Part shown: positions 21,315 through 34,261 of the stretch, one piece after another
Layout: each line of letters starts with the position of its first letter
Numbering within the stretch: position 1 is the first letter of the stretch
Origin: Gari tellinella
Lineage: Eukaryota > Mollusca > Bivalvia > Cardiida > Psammobiidae
Length of the DNA: 64,000 nt
NCBI GenBank assembly: GCA_922989275.2
Contig: OV277869.1
Location: 44,934,189 to 44,998,188 of the forward strand
Direction: 5' to 3'
Made by a program: the position numbers and the translations under genes
Notes under the pieces: model-generated
Told to the model about the DNA's origin: nothing
The model's input: only the letters and a program-made list of their open reading frames with translations
The model's database searches: none

Positions 21315-24300
21315 GGAAGCCTGTCAAAATCTATTTGGACAGTTAATATGAGAGAGAGAGAACCCTGTCAAAGCCAGTTTAGACTCTTAAGGCAGCCTGT
21401 CAAAACCTATTTGGACAGTTAATATGAGGGAGAGACCCCTGTCAAAGTCAGTTTAGACTCTTAAGGCAGCCTGTCAAAACCTATTTGGACAGTTAATGTG
21501 AGGGAGAGACCCCTGTCAAGATCAGTTTAGACTCTTAAGGCAGCCTGTCAAAATCTATTTGGACAGTTAATATGAGGGAGAGAACCCTGTCAAAGTCAGT
21601 TTAGACTCTTAAGGCAGCCTGTCAAAATCTATTTGGACAGTTAATATGAGGGAGAAAACCTGTCAATATCAGTTTAGACTCTAAAGGCAGCCTGTCAAAA
21701 CCTATTTGGACATTTAATATGAGGGAGAGAACCCTGTCAAGATCAGTTTAGACTCTTAAGGCACCCTGTCAAAACCTATTTGGACAGTTAATATGAGGGA
21801 GAGACCCCTGTCAAAGTCAGTTTAGACTCTTAAGGCAGCCTGTCAAAACCTATTTGGACAGTTAATATGAGAGAGAGACCCCTGTCAAGATCAGTTTAGA
21901 CTCTTAAGGCAGCCTGTCAAAATCTATTTGGACAGTTAATATGAGGAAGAGACCCCTGTCAAGATCAGTGTAGACTCTAAAGACAGCCTTCAAAACCTAT
22001 TTGGACAGTTAATTTGAGGGAGAGAACCCTGTCAAACTCAGTTTAGAGTCTTAAGGCAGCCTGTCAAAATCTATTTGGACAGTTAATATGAGGGAGAAAA
22101 CCTGTCAATATCAGTTTAGACTCTTAAGGCAGCCTGTCAAAATCTATTTGGACAGTTAATATGAGGGAGAGAACCCTGTCAAAGTCAGTTTAGACTCTTA
22201 AGGCAGCCTGTCAAAACCTATTTGGACAGTTAATATGAGGGAGAAACACCTGTCAAGATCAGTTAAGACTCTAAAGGCAGCCTGTCAAAACCTATTTGGA
22301 CATTTAATATGAGGGAGAGAACCCTGTCAAGATCAGTTTAGACTCTTAAGGCACCCTGTCAAAACATATTTGGACAGTTAATATGAGGGAGAGACCCCTG
22401 TCAAAGTCAGTTTAGACTCTTAAGGCAGCCTGTCAAAACCTATTTGGACAGTTAATATGAGGGAGAGACCCCTGTCAAGATCAGTTTAGACTCTTAAGGC
22501 AGCCTGTCAAAATCTATTTTGACAGTTAATATGAGGGAGAGAACCCTGTCAAAGTCAGTTTAGACTCTTAAGGCAGCCTGTCAAAATCTATTTGGACAGT
22601 TAATATGAGGGAGAGAACCCTGTCAAAGTCAGTTTAGACTCTTAAGGCAGCCTGTCAAAATCTATTTGGACAGTTAATATGAGGGAGAAAACCTGTCAAT
22701 ATCAGTTTAGACTCTTAAGACAGCCTGTCAAAACCTATTTGGACAGTTAATATGAGGGAGAGACCCCTGTCAAGATCAGTGTAGACTCTAAAGACAGCCT
22801 TCAAAACCTATTTGGACAGTTAATATGAGGGAGAGAACCCTGTCAAAGTCAGTTTAGACTCTTAAGGCAGCCTGTCAAAATCTATTTGGACAGTTAATAT
22901 ATGGGAGAGACCCCTGTCAAGATCAGTTTAGACTCTAAAGACAGCCTGTCAAAACCTATTTGGACAATTAATATGAGGGAGAGAACCCTGTCAAGATCAG
23001 TTTAGACTCTTAAGGAAGCATGTCAAAATCTATTTGGACAGTTAATATGAGGGAGAGACCCCTGTCAAGATCAGTGTAGACTCTAAAGACAGCCTTCAAA
23101 ACCTATTTGGACAGTTAATATGAGGGAGAGAACCCTGTCAAAGTCAGTTTATACTCTGAAGGCAGCCTGTCAAAATCTATTTGGACAGTTAATATGAGGG
23201 AGAAAACCTGTCAATATCAGTTTAGACTCTTAAGGCAGCCTGTCAAAACCTATTTGGACAGTTAATATGAGGGAGAGAACCCTGTCCAGATCAGTTTAGA
23301 CTCTTAAGGCAGCCTGTCAAAATCTATTTGGACAGTTAATATGAGGAAGAGAACCCTGTCAATATCAGTTTAGACTCTTAAGGCAGCCTGTCAAAATCTA
23401 TTTGGACAGTTAATATGAGGGAGAGAACCCTGTCAAAGTCAGTTTAGACTCTTAAGGCAGCCTGTCAAAACCTATTTGGACAGTTAATATGAAGGAGAAA
23501 CACCTGTCAAGATCAGTTAAGACTCTAAAGGCAGCCTGTCAAAACCTATTTGGACATTTAATATGAGGGAGAGAACCCTGTCAAGATCAGTTTAGACTCT
23601 TAAGGCAGCCTGTCAAAACCTATTTGGACAGTTAATATGAGGAAGAGACCCCTGTCAAAGTCAGTTTAGACTCTTAAGACAGCCTGTCAAAACCTATTTG
23701 GACAGTTAATATGAGGGAGAGACCCCTGTCAAGATCAGTTTAGACTCTTAAGGCAGCCTGTCAAAATCTATTTGGACAGTTAATATGAGGAAGAGACCCC
23801 TGTCAAGATCAGTGTAGACTCTAAAGACAGCCTTCAAAACCTATTTGGACAGTTAATATGAGGGAGAGAACCCTGTCAAAGTCAGTTTAGACTCTTAAGG
23901 CAGCCTGTCAAAATCTATTTGGACAGTTAATATGAGGGAGAAAACCTGTCAATATCAGTTTAGACTCTTAAGGCAGCCTGTCAAAACCTATTTGGACAGT
24001 TAATATAAGGGAGAGATCCCTGTCAAAGTCAGTTTAGACTCTTAAGGCAGCCTGTCAAAATCTATTTGGACAGTTAATATATGGGAGAGACCCCTGTCAA
24101 GATCAGTTTAGACTCTTAAGGAAGCCTGTCAAAACCTATTTGGACAGTTAATATGAGGAAGAGAACACGGTCAATATCAGTTTAGACTCTTAAGGCAGCC
24201 TGTCAAAACCTATTTGGACAGTTAATATGAGGGAGAGACACCTCTCAAGATCAGTTTAGACTCTTAAGGCAGCCTGTCAAAATCTATTTGGACAGTTAAT

Positions 24301-27300
24301 ATATGGGAGAGACCCCTGTCAAGATCAGTTGAGACTCTAAAGACAGCCTGTCAAAACCTATTTGGACAGTTAATATGAGGGAGAGAACCCTGTCAAGATC
24401 AGTTTAGACTCTTAAGGAAGCATGTCAAAATCTATTTGGACAGTTAATATGAGGGAGAGACCCCTGTCAAGATCAGTGTAGACTCTAAAGACAGCCTTCA
24501 AAACCTATTTGGACAGTTAATATGAGGGAGAGAACCCTGTCAAAGTCAGTTTATACTCTGAAGGCAGCCTGTCAAAATCTATTTGGACAGTTAATATGAG
24601 GGAGAAAACCTGTCAATATCAGTTTAGACTCTTAAGGCAGCCTGTCAAAACCTATTTGGACAGTTAATATGAGGGAGAGAACCCTGTCCAGATCAGTTTA
24701 GACTCTTAAGGCAGCCTGTCAAAATCTATTTGGACAGTTAATATGAGGGAGAGAACCCTGTCAATATCAGTTTAGACTCTTAAGGCAGCCTGTCAAAATC
24801 TATTTGGACAGTTAATATGAGGGAGAGAACCCTGTCAAAGTCAGTTTAGACTCTTAAGGCAGCCTGTCAAAACCTATTTGGACAGTTAATATGAAGGAGA
24901 AACACCTGTCAAGATCAGTTAAGACTCTAAAGGCAGCCTGTCAAAACCTATTTGGACATTTAATATGAGGGAGAGAACCCTGTCAAGATCAGTTTAGACT
25001 CTTAAGGCACCCTGTCAAAACCTATTTGGACAGTTAATATGAGGGAGAGACCCCTGTCAAAGTCAGTTTAGACTCTTAAGACAGCCTGTCAAAACCTATT
25101 TGGACAGTTAATATGAGGGAGAGACCCCTGTCAAGATCAGTTTAGACTCTTAAGGCAGCCTGTCAAAATCTATTTGGACAGTTAATATGAGGAAGAGACC
25201 CCTGTCAAGATCAGTGTAGACTCTAAAGACAGCCTTCAAAACCTATTTGGACAGTTAATATGAGGGAGAGAACCCTGTCAAAGTCAGTTTAGACTCTTAA
25301 GGCAGCCTGTCAAAATCTATTTGGACAGTTAATATGAGGGAGAAAACCTGTCAATATCAGTTTAGACTCTTAAGGCAGCCTGTCAAAACCTATTTGGACA
25401 GTTAATATAAGGGAGAGATCCCTGTCAAAGTCAGTTTAGACTCTTAAGGCAGCCTGTCAAAATCTATTTGGACAGTTAATATATGGGAGAGACCCCTGTC
25501 AAGATCAGTTTAGACTCTTAAGGAAGCCTGTCAAAACCTATTTGGACAGTTAATATGAGGAAGAGAACACGGTCAATATCAGTTTAGACTCTTAAGGCAG
25601 CCTGTCAAAACCTATTTGGACAGTTAATATGAGGGAGAGACACCTCTCAAGATCAGTTTAGACTCTTAAGGCAGCCTGTCAAAATCTATTTGGACAGTTA
25701 ATATATGGGAGAGACCCCTGTCAAGATCAGTTGAGACTCTAAAGACAGCCTGTCAAAACCTATTTGGACAGTTAATATGAGGGAGAGAACCCTGTCAAGA
25801 TCAGTTTAGACTCTTAAGGAAGCATGTCAAAATCTATTTGGACAGTTAATATGAGGGAGAGACCCCTGTCAAGATCAGTGTAGACTCTAAAGACAGCCTT
25901 CAAAACCTATTTGGACAGTTAATATGAGGGAGAGAACCCTGTCAATATCAGTTTAGACTCTTAAGGCAGCCTGTCAAAACCTATTTGGACAGTTAATATG
26001 AGGGAGAGACACCTCTCAAGATTAGTTTAGACTCTTAAGGCAGCCTGTCAAAATCTATTTGGACAGTTAATATGAGGGAGAGAACCCTGTCAAAGTCAGT
26101 TTAGACTCTTAAGGCAGCCTGTCAAAATCTATTTGGACAGTTAATATGAGGGAGAAAACCTGTCAATATCAGTTTAGACTCTTAAGGCAGCCTGTCAAAA
26201 CCTATTTGGACAGTTAATATGAGGGAGAGACCCCTGTCAAGATCAGTGTAGACTCTAAAGACAGCCTTCAAAACCTATTTGGACAGTTAATATGAGGGAG
26301 AGAACCCTGTCAAAGTCAGTTAAGACTATTAAGGCAGCCTGTCAAAATCTATTTGGACAGTTAATATATGGGAGAGACCCCTGTCAAGATCAGTTTAGAC
26401 TCTAAAGACAGCCTGTCAAAACCTATTTGGACAATTAATATGAGGGAGAGAACCCTGTCAAGATCAGTTTAGACTCTTAAGGCAGCATGTCAAAATCTAT
26501 TTGGACAGTTAATATGAGGGAGAGACCCCTGTCAAGATCAGTGTAGACTCTAAAGACAGCCTTCAAAACCTATTTGGACAGTTATTATGAGGGAGAGAAC
26601 CATGTAAAAGTCAGTTTAGACTCTTAAGGCAGCCTGTCAAAATCTATTTGGACAGTAAATATGAGGGAGAAAACCTGTCAATATCAGCTTAGACTCTTAA
26701 GGCAGCCTGTCAAAACCTATTTGGACAGTTAATATGAGGGAGAGAACCCTGTCAAGATCAGTTTAGACTCTTAAGGCAGCCTGTCAAAACCTATTTGGAC
26801 AGTTAATATGAGGAAGAGAACCCTGTCAATATCAGTTTAGACTCTTAAGGCAGCCTGTCAAAACCTATTTGGACAGTTAATATGAGGGACAGATCCCTGT
26901 CAATATCAGTTTAGACTCTTAAGACAGCCTGTCAAAATCTATTCGGACAGTTAATATGAGGGAGAGAACCCTGTCAAGATCAGTTTAGACTCTTTAAGGC
27001 AGCCTGTCAAAACCTATTTGGACAGTTAATATGAGGGAGAGATCCCTGTCAAAGTCAGTTTAGACTCTTAAGGCAGCCTGTCAAAATCTATTTGGACAGT
27101 TAATATATGGGAGAGACCCCTGTCAAGATCAGTTTAGACTCTTAAGGCAGCCTGTCAAAACCTATTTGGACAGTTAATATGAGGGACAGATCCCTGTCAA
27201 TATCAGTTTAGACTTAAGGCAGCCTGTCAAAATCTATTCGGACAGTTAATATGAGGGACAGATCCCTGTCAATATCAGTTTAGACTATTAAGGCAGCCTG

Positions 27301-30080
27301 TCAAAATCTATTCAGACAGTTAATATGAGGGAGTGAACCCTGTAAAGATCAGTTTAGACTCTAAAGGCAGCCTGTCAAAACCTATTTGGACAGTTAATAT
27401 GAGGGAGAGACCCCTGTCAAGATCAGTTTAGACTCTTAAGGCAGCCTGTCAAAACCTATTTGGACAGTTAATATGAGGGAGAGACCCCTGTCTAGATCAG
27501 TTTAGACTCTTAAGGCAGCCTGTCAAAATCTATTTGGACAGTTAATATGAGGGAGAGAACCCTGTCAATGTCAGTTTAGACTCTTAAGGCAGCCTGTCAA
27601 AACCTATTTGGATAGTTAATATGAGGGAGAAACACCTGTCAAGATCAGTTAAGACTCTAAAGGCCGCCTGTCAAAACCTATTTGGACATTTAATATGAGG
27701 GAGAGAACCCTGTCAAGATCAGTTTAGACTCTTAAGGCACCCTGTCAAAACCTATTTGGACAGTTAATATGAGGGAGAGACCCCTGTCAAAGTCAGTTTA
27801 GACTCTTAAGGCAGCCTGTCAAAACCTATTTGGACAGTTAATATGAGGGAGAGACCCCTGTCAAGATAAGTTTAGACTCTTAAGTCAGCCTGTCAAAATC
27901 TATTTGGACAGTTAATATGAGGGAGAGACCCCTGTCAAGATCAGTGTAGACTCTAAAGACAGCCTTCAAAACCTATTTGGACAGTTAATATGAGGGAGAG
28001 AACCCTTTCAAAGTCAGTTTAGACTTTTAAGGCAGCCTGTCAAAATCTATTTGGACAGTTAATATGAGGGAGAGAACCCTGTCAAGATCAGTTTAGACTC
28101 TTAAGGCAGCCTGTCAAAACCTATTTGGACAGTTAATATGAGGGAGAGACCCCTGTCAAGATCAGTTAAGGCTCTTAAGGCAGACTGTCAAAATCTATTT
28201 GGACAGTTAATATGAGAGAGAGACCCCTGTCAAGATCAGTTTAGACTCTTAAGGCAGCCTGTCAAAACCTATTTGGACAGTTAATATGAGGGAAAGAAAC
28301 CCTGTCAAAATCAGTTTAGACTCTAAAGGCAGCCTGTCAAAACCTATTTGGACAGTTAATATGAGGGAGAGACCCCTGTCAAGATCAGTTTAGACTCTTA
28401 AGGCAGCCTGTCAAAACCTATTTGGACAGTTAATATGAGGGAGAGACCCCTGTCCAGATCAGTTAAGACTCTTAAGCCTGTCAAAACCTATTTGGACAGT
28501 TAATATGAGGGAGAGAACCCTGTCAAAGTCAGTTTAGACTCTTAAGGCAGCCTGTCAAAATCTATTTGGACAGTTAATATGAGGGAGAGAACCCTGTCAA
28601 TATCAGTTTAGACTCTTAAGGCAGCCTGTCAAAATCTATTTGGACAGTTAATATGAGGGAGAGAACCCTGTCAAAGTCAGTTTAGACTCTTAAGGCAGCC
28701 TGTCAAAACCTATTTGGACAGTTAATATGAGGGAGAAAACCCTGTCAAAGTCAGTTTAGACTCTTAAGACAGCCTGTCAAAACCTATTTGGACAGTTAAT
28801 ATGAGGGAGAGACCCCTGTCAAGATCAGTTTAGACTCTAAAGGCAGCCTGTCAAAACCTATTTGGACAGTTAATATGAGGGAGAGAACCCTGTCAAAGTC
28901 AGTTAAGACTCTTAAGGCAGCCTGTCAAAATCTATTTGGACAGTTAATATGAGGGAGAGACCCCTGTCAAGATCAGTTTAGACTCTTAAGGCAGCCTGTC
29001 AAAATCTATTTGGACAGTTAATATGAGGGAGAGACCCATGTCAAGATCAGTTTAGACTCTTAAGGCAGCCTGTCAAAATCTATTTGGACTGTTAATATGA
29101 GGGAGAGACCCCTGTCAAACTCAGTTTAGACTCTTAAGGCAGCCTGTCAAAACCTATTTGGACAGTTAATATGAGGGAGAAACACCTGTCAAGATCAGTT
29201 AATACTCTAAAGGCAGCCTGTCAAAACCTATTTGGACAGTTAATATGAGGGAGAGAACCCTATCAATATCAGTTTAGACTCTTAAGGCAGCCTGTCAAAA
29301 CCTATTTGGACAGTTAATATGAGAGAGAACCCTGTCAAGATCAGTTTAGACTCTTAAGGCAGCCTGTCAAAACCTATTTGGACAGTTAATATGAGGGAGA
29401 GAACCCTGTCAAGATCAGTTTAGACTCTTAAGGCAGCCTGTCAAAACCTATTTGGACAGTTAATATGAGGGAGAGACTCGTGTCAAGATCAGTTTAGACT
29501 CTTAAGGCAGCCTGTCAAAACCTATTTGGACAGTTAATATGAGGTAGAGACCCCTGTCAAGATCAGTTTAGACTCTTAAGGCAGCCTGTCAAAACCTATT
29601 TGGACAGTTAATATGAGGGAGAGACCCCTGTCAAGATCAGTTAAGGCTCTTAAGGCAGACTGTCAAAATCTATTTGGACAGTTAATACGGAGGAAGACCC
29701 CTGTCAAGATCAGTTAGGATCTCAAATTAGCCTCTTAAAATCTATTTGGACAGTTAATATGGAGGAAGACCACTGTCAAGATCAGTTTTGAATATTTTAA
29801 GGTAGCCTGTCAAAATCTTTTTTGAAAGTTTACATGACTTAAGATAGCCTGCCAAAATCTTTTTTGACAGTCAAAATGAGAGACAGACTCCAATCAAACT
29901 CATTTTTGACTATCAAACAGCCTGTCAAAATCTATTTTGAAAGTAATTATGAGTGAGAAACCCCTGTCAATATCAGTTTGGACCGTTCTTGATGTACATT
30001 ACCCTGTCAAATTCTATTTTGACAGTTAATATTTAGGAGAGAGCCCTGTCAAGATCAGTTTTGACTCTCAATGTAGCCTG
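21315..30080. repeat. 74-bp satellite DNA array (about 118 units)
   Basis: The unit is about 74 bp: 'aaggcagcctgtcaaaacct', 'atttggacagttaatatgag', 'ggagagacccctgtcaagat', 'cagtttagactctt'. The two halves resemble each other (CCTGTCAAAATCTATTTGGAC and CCTGTCAAGATCAGTTTAGAC), so the unit probably arose as a dimer of a 37-bp repeat. Variants include a 2-bp-shorter 'agccttcaaaacc' unit and 'atatatggg' units. From about 29,680 the units become strongly diverged. No ORF of note is present. Function is unknown; centromeric, pericentromeric or dispersed satellite are all possible. Confidence 0.95.
23011..25814. repeat. 1,402-bp higher-order repeat within the satellite
   Basis: The rare junction 'taaggaagcatgtcaaaatc' occurs at 23,011, 24,413 and 25,815, exactly 1,402 bp apart. 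Between the first two intervals the order of rare variants agrees, including 'agtttatactctgaaggcag', 'gaacacggtcaatatcag' and 'gacacctctcaagatcag'. The third copy diverges after about 100 bp. This is a 19-unit block duplicated recently. Confidence 0.85.
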
Positions 30081-30097
30081 TGAAAATATATTTTATC

Positions 30098-30665
30098 AGC
30101 GTTAGTGAGAGAGAGAGAGAGAGAGACAGTGAGAGAGAAATAAAGAAAGGGGGGAGAAAAGGAGAGAGAGAGAAAGAAAGAAAGAACAGCAACATAAATT
30201 TTTGAGAGTGAGAGATAGAGACAGAGACATCAGACAAACAGAGAGAGAGAGAGAGGGAGAGAAAGAAATGATAGACAGAGAGACAGAGGGAGAGACAGAT
30301 ATAGGGACAGAAACAACAATCAAACATAGAGACAAATAGAGAGAAAGAGAGAGAGAAAGAAATAAAGTAAGAGAGAAAGAATGACAGAGCGAGTGATGGA
30401 CAGACAAACTCAGAGAGATAGAGATAGAGAGAGAGATATATAAAGAGACAGACAGGCAGATATGGACAGTCAGCAATAATGAGAGAGATAAAGACAGATA
30501 GAGAGAGAGAGATAGAGACAGAGAGACAGACAGTGAGCAAGAACGAGAGAGAGAAAGACAGACGTGCAAACAGACACACATATATGGATACAGACAGAGA
30601 CAGAGAGACAGAGAGCGATGGAAACAGACAGAGATACAAGCAGAGTGAGAAAACAAACAGAAAGA
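30098..30665. repeat. Purine-rich GA/GACA microsatellite tract
   Basis: The plus strand is almost only A and G with GACA interruptions for about 570 bp. It abuts the decayed end of the satellite. The minus strand reads as long Ser/Leu-rich ORFs (184-209 residues) that are compositional artefacts. Confidence 0.85.
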
Positions 30666-31535
30666 CGGACAAACTGAAAGTCAATTGCTTCCCATTTCGG
30701 TAGTTTCTTGTTCGACGGTCCCTTTTCAGAAAGATCTAGCCGAACAAAATAGTTCTGCAAGTGCCGTTTACATTGTTGTTTAATTGGGTCATAATCTCAT
30801 TTAAACATCCATTTAACTTGTGAACAAGTAATTCTATATTTTTATATCATATTTCTGTGAATTTTCATTATAAAATCATTTATTGTATTATTATTCAATT
30901 TGATTGACAGGTCAAAATCTGGAATCATTTGTGCGAGATCAAAAGCTCTTTAGACTTCATTGCCTTCCGTCAAGATCATTGGGTATTGGCCAACAGTTTT
31001 GATTCACACGAGACGCGTAACACAGCTTCTGATCAAGATCTAAACTTGGCCTGATGTCAAAAACACATGTATTAAATTTTTTTGTTTGTTTAAGTATACA
31101 ATCGTTTAAAGCAGACGACATCTGGGTAGTTATGGGGATCAACTTAACCCATAGATCTGTTTCAAATCAGCATCCCGTATATTTCTTTAAATAACATAGA
31201 AAGAATCGTTGCATAGAAAACTTAAATTTATTTATTTTTTGATACATGTATATATACTGTTTGTAAATGACGAATATATTTGTTGATAGGGTTGATGTTG
31301 TTGATAAGGTTGATGGTCACGTGTTAAACATTATAATTACCAATTTATAATTATTATAAGTTTATCTTATCAGACATACTAAAGTTAATAAAATAGGGGG
31401 TGAAACAACTTGGCTTGGGGGCGAAACGTCTTGTCACCCTTTCAAAATAGATCTAGTCCAACAAAATTGTTTGTCATTGCCATTTATATGGTCAATAAAA
31501 CATTGGTCTTATTTGTTAACAAGTAAGTAACCAGT
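30666..31535. other. AT-rich stretch with minor hairpin relics
   Basis: No gene was seen. A decayed hairpin-MITE piece near 30,985-31,045 ('tgatcaagatctaaacttgg') and 'gtaaatgacgaat...agggttga' near 31,262-31,292 resemble sequences around 7 kb. Confidence 0.4.
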
Positions 31536-31540
31536 AAAAC

Positions 31541-31775
31541 CTGCTGCGTGGCTCAGTGGTAGTTAATGTAGTCTGTCCGCTTGCAGTGTGGGAGGTTCCG
31601 GGTTCAATCCTCGGCTGGGTCAAACCGAATAGTTACAAGTAATACTTCAAAATTGGTATTAATGGTGTCCCTCCTTGGCGCTCAGGATTTCTGGGTTAGC
31701 ATTACGTCGGTGTCAGGATAAAGTTATCGCCAGGGTGACGTCCCTCAATACCCGAAAGAGTTGTATAGCAGTATT
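31541..31775 (+). repeat. tRNA-derived SINE, type 1
   Basis: The head shows an A box 'cgtggctcagtggtag' and a B box 'ccgggttcaatcc' at tRNA-like spacing. The body 'aaaattggtattaatgg', 'cctccttggcgctcagga' and 'ggtgtcaggataa' is shared with the copy at 32,232, which proves a repeat family and not a tRNA gene. Confidence 0.7.
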
Positions 31776-31807
31776 GTAGCCGGGTTGAGTATATGATTCA
31801 ATGACCA

Positions 31808-31910
31808 GTGAGAGATTTGTGTAAGCGGCCTGCTGGTTCAGTCAGTATAACACTTGCCCTGTAAGCAAGGGGTCCTGGGTTTAAGCCCTGGTCTGGCTGC
31901 ATATTTTTCT
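31808..31910 (+). repeat. tRNA-derived SINE head, type 2
   Basis: 'gagatttgtgtaagcggcct' is followed by an A-box-like 'ctggttcagtcagtataaca' and a B-box-like 'ctgggtttaagccctgg', then 'catatttttctcac'. A sister copy is at 32,082. The anticodon stem does not form a normal 7-nt loop. Confidence 0.6.
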
Positions 31911-32081
31911 CACAAACTTTTACATTTGGCGCCTAAAAAAAATAACCCGTAGGATAATATGTAACTTGAATAGTGTACAGTAATAAAAATAAGAAACTCA
32001 TGGAGTGTTCTTTAGGTAAGAATTCGGGACGAATTCTTGTGTAGAGTGGGTGCATGTGTGTGGCCAAGTTGGTTTTATGAT

Positions 32082-32190
32082 GAGAGATTTGTGTAAGCGG
32101 CCAGGTGGTTCAGTCAGTAGAACACTTGCCCTGCAAGCTAGAGGTCCCGAGTTTGAACCCCGGTTTGGTTACATATTTTTCTCACCATGT
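32082..32190 (+). repeat. tRNA-derived SINE head, type 2, second copy
   Basis: The same head as at 31,808, with 'gtggttcagtcagtagaaca' and 'cgagtttgaaccccgg', followed by the same 'catatttttctcacc' tail. The B box is better kept than in the first copy. Confidence 0.6.
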
Positions 32191-32231
32191 TACAGCATAA
32201 AGAAAGAAACAAACAAGTATATGCTCAGTAC

Positions 32232-32405
32232 AGCTGGGCGCATGACTTAGAGGTAGAGCCTCTGCTTGCAGTGCGGGAGGTTGCGGGTTCAATCCCCAGC
32301 CTGGTCAAACCAAAGACTTGAAAATTGGTAGTAATGGGCTTCCCTCCTTGGCGCTCAGGATTTCAGGTTAGCATTACCACTGGTTCATCGGTGTCAGGAT
32401 AGAAT
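32232..32405 (+). repeat. tRNA-derived SINE, type 1, second copy
   Basis: The A-box-like part is 'gcatgacttagaggtagagc' and the B box is 'gcgggttcaatccccag'. The body 'tggtagtaatgg', 'cctccttggcgctcagga' and 'tcggtgtcaggata' matches the copy at 31,541. Confidence 0.65.
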
Positions 32406-33095
32406 TTATGGCGTAAAAGTAATAAATAGAAATAGAGAATATTGACAGGGGTCGAATTGATCTAGGGCGGGATATCCATTTTTCAGCATTATATTTTGTG
32501 TATTCTATTTAGGTATTTTAAGCTACAACTAGACATTTTGATGTAGGAAACTAAATTATAACAAAGATAACTAATATTTTCGCGGAAAATACCTGTGATG
32601 TTGATGCATTCAATCTTTTAACCACGCGATAGTTTGTAAACATTTCACATTTTTTCATATCAGGTACCCGGCGCACTGTCCCGTTTGATCATAGCTAGGC
32701 TCAATCGAAGGAGACTGGTACCCTCTGTTGAGAGTTACCTCCCTTTGATAGGCGGGGTTAAAGTGAAGGGCGGAGTTAAATGACGGAACTATTTTCGTCA
32801 AAATCTATTTAGACTCTAACTGAACAAAAAGTGTTTGGAATATATTGCCCTCGCGCAAAATATCGCTGTTTTATTTTCTCGATGTGTAAGTAGCTAATTT
32901 CTCTTCTGATCAAGTAACTGTCCTTAGTCTGTGTTAAACCGATTGGGCAGAGCGGAGGCAAACTTTTGATAAATGTCTGAAACTTTGAGACATTTGATTA
33001 TTCCAGTTTTTGTCAAGCATGTCGGGGGTTTATTTTTTATTTACAAATTTTATTTTTGTTGAAATTCACCGTTTCCCTGTCTTTAAATTGATCAA
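32406..33095. other. No recognised feature
   Basis: No gene or repeat family was recognised between the SINE cluster and the LINE. Confidence 0.4.
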
Positions 33096-34061
33096 AAGGG
33101 AAAATCCCTTGAATCGGACAGTTGCCTTCTTAAAGGCCAGGAACCCAGTATCCGCCACATACTTCCTTAAAGGTCACACACTTCCCATGGAAGACTCAAC
33201 AAGATACCTTGGTGTGGAGATCCAGGCAAAGATGTCATGGAACAAACACATTGACCAGACTACAAGAAAGGCCAACAGTACACTAGGATTTCTCCGCCGA
33301 AATCTAAGAATAAGGAACGAGGACACCAAGTCTGCAGCTTATTCCTCAATGGTGAGACCTCTCCTAGAGTACTGCAGCACCGTATGGAGCCCCCACACCA
33401 AGGAGAACATACACAAGCTAGAGATGGTCCAACGACGAGCCGCCAGGTATGTCACCAACAGATACCATAATACAAGCAGCGTGACTCAAATGTTGGAACA
33501 TCTCGGCTGGGAGTCGCTGGAACAGAGGCGCACTAAGCATAGTCTGACCATGCTCTTTAAGATAGTGCACAGACTTGTGGCCATCCCATCAGAGGAGTAC
33601 CTCACACCTGCCAGATCCAACACACGATCCTCTCACAACCTGAAAATGCGCCTGATCCCAGCTTCTACGGACTATTACAAATACAGTTTCTTCCCTAGAA
33701 CAGTTGGGATCTGGAACACACTTCCAGCGAATATCGCTGAGGCTCCTGATTTGGTACACTTCAAACAGGAGCTCCAGTCATTCGCAGTCTAACTGCACTG
33801 AACTGGCCGATGCAAGTACACTCCTATGACATCCATGAGCTATGCTGGCGGGGACTTGTGTGCCCTGGTACCGCCACGGAAGCCAGACAGGTCAGGATAG
33901 AGGAGCGAAAGCTAGGCCAAATCCTTCTTTTTTCTATCTTTACTTTACTGATGTCTACCTTTTCTAATACTTCTCTTTTTCTTTTCTTATGCAAACCACA
34001 ACCGCGCTATAATAGTCAAGGATGACGGCAGCGTGTAACCTGTAGATGTAGATGTAGATGT
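33096..34061 (+). mobile_element. 5'-truncated LINE with intact C-terminal RT reading frame
   Basis: The open frame from roughly 33,110 to the TAA at 33,790-33,792 encodes the C-terminal part of a non-LTR reverse-transcriptase polyprotein. YLGVEIQAKMSWNKHI (the post-catalytic RT segment), FLRRNLRI, a PLLEYCSTVWSP stretch, QRRAARYVTNRY and FPRTVGIWNTLP are typical of Jockey/CR1-group elements. The catalytic YADD and the endonuclease are absent, lost by 5' truncation. A 3' UTR follows, ending in a GTAGAT tandem tail at about 34,040-34,061, the mark of target-primed insertion. The upstream ATG at 33,010 probably lies in host DNA or the junction. The lack of stops suggests a fairly young copy. 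Confidence 0.85.
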
Positions 34062-34261
34062 TTAAACATTCGATCTGGACTGCATGACACTGACATCACA
34101 CAGTGTAGCGTAATAAATGAGGTTCCAATAAATGACCACAGTATTGTAGTGGTTACTGAGGGTCTAAACCGTAAAGTACCGAATTCTGTTGGTGCCACAT
34201 TAATGGTCATATGAAATGCTTTCAGGTCGACACATGATACGAGTCGCGACACCCCATATTT

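Noticed and set aside
21315..30080. CRISPR-like array
   Set aside because: Units are contiguous 74-bp repeats with no unique spacers and no cas genes. Splice sites and LINE/SINE content show a eukaryotic genome.
30055..30760. Ser/Leu-rich ORFs of 184-209 residues
   Set aside because: They are translations of a GA/GACA microsatellite.
31541..32310. Functional tRNA genes
   Set aside because: A- and B-box-like motifs exist, but the cloverleaf fails at the anticodon arm and both types share bodies or tails typical of SINEs.
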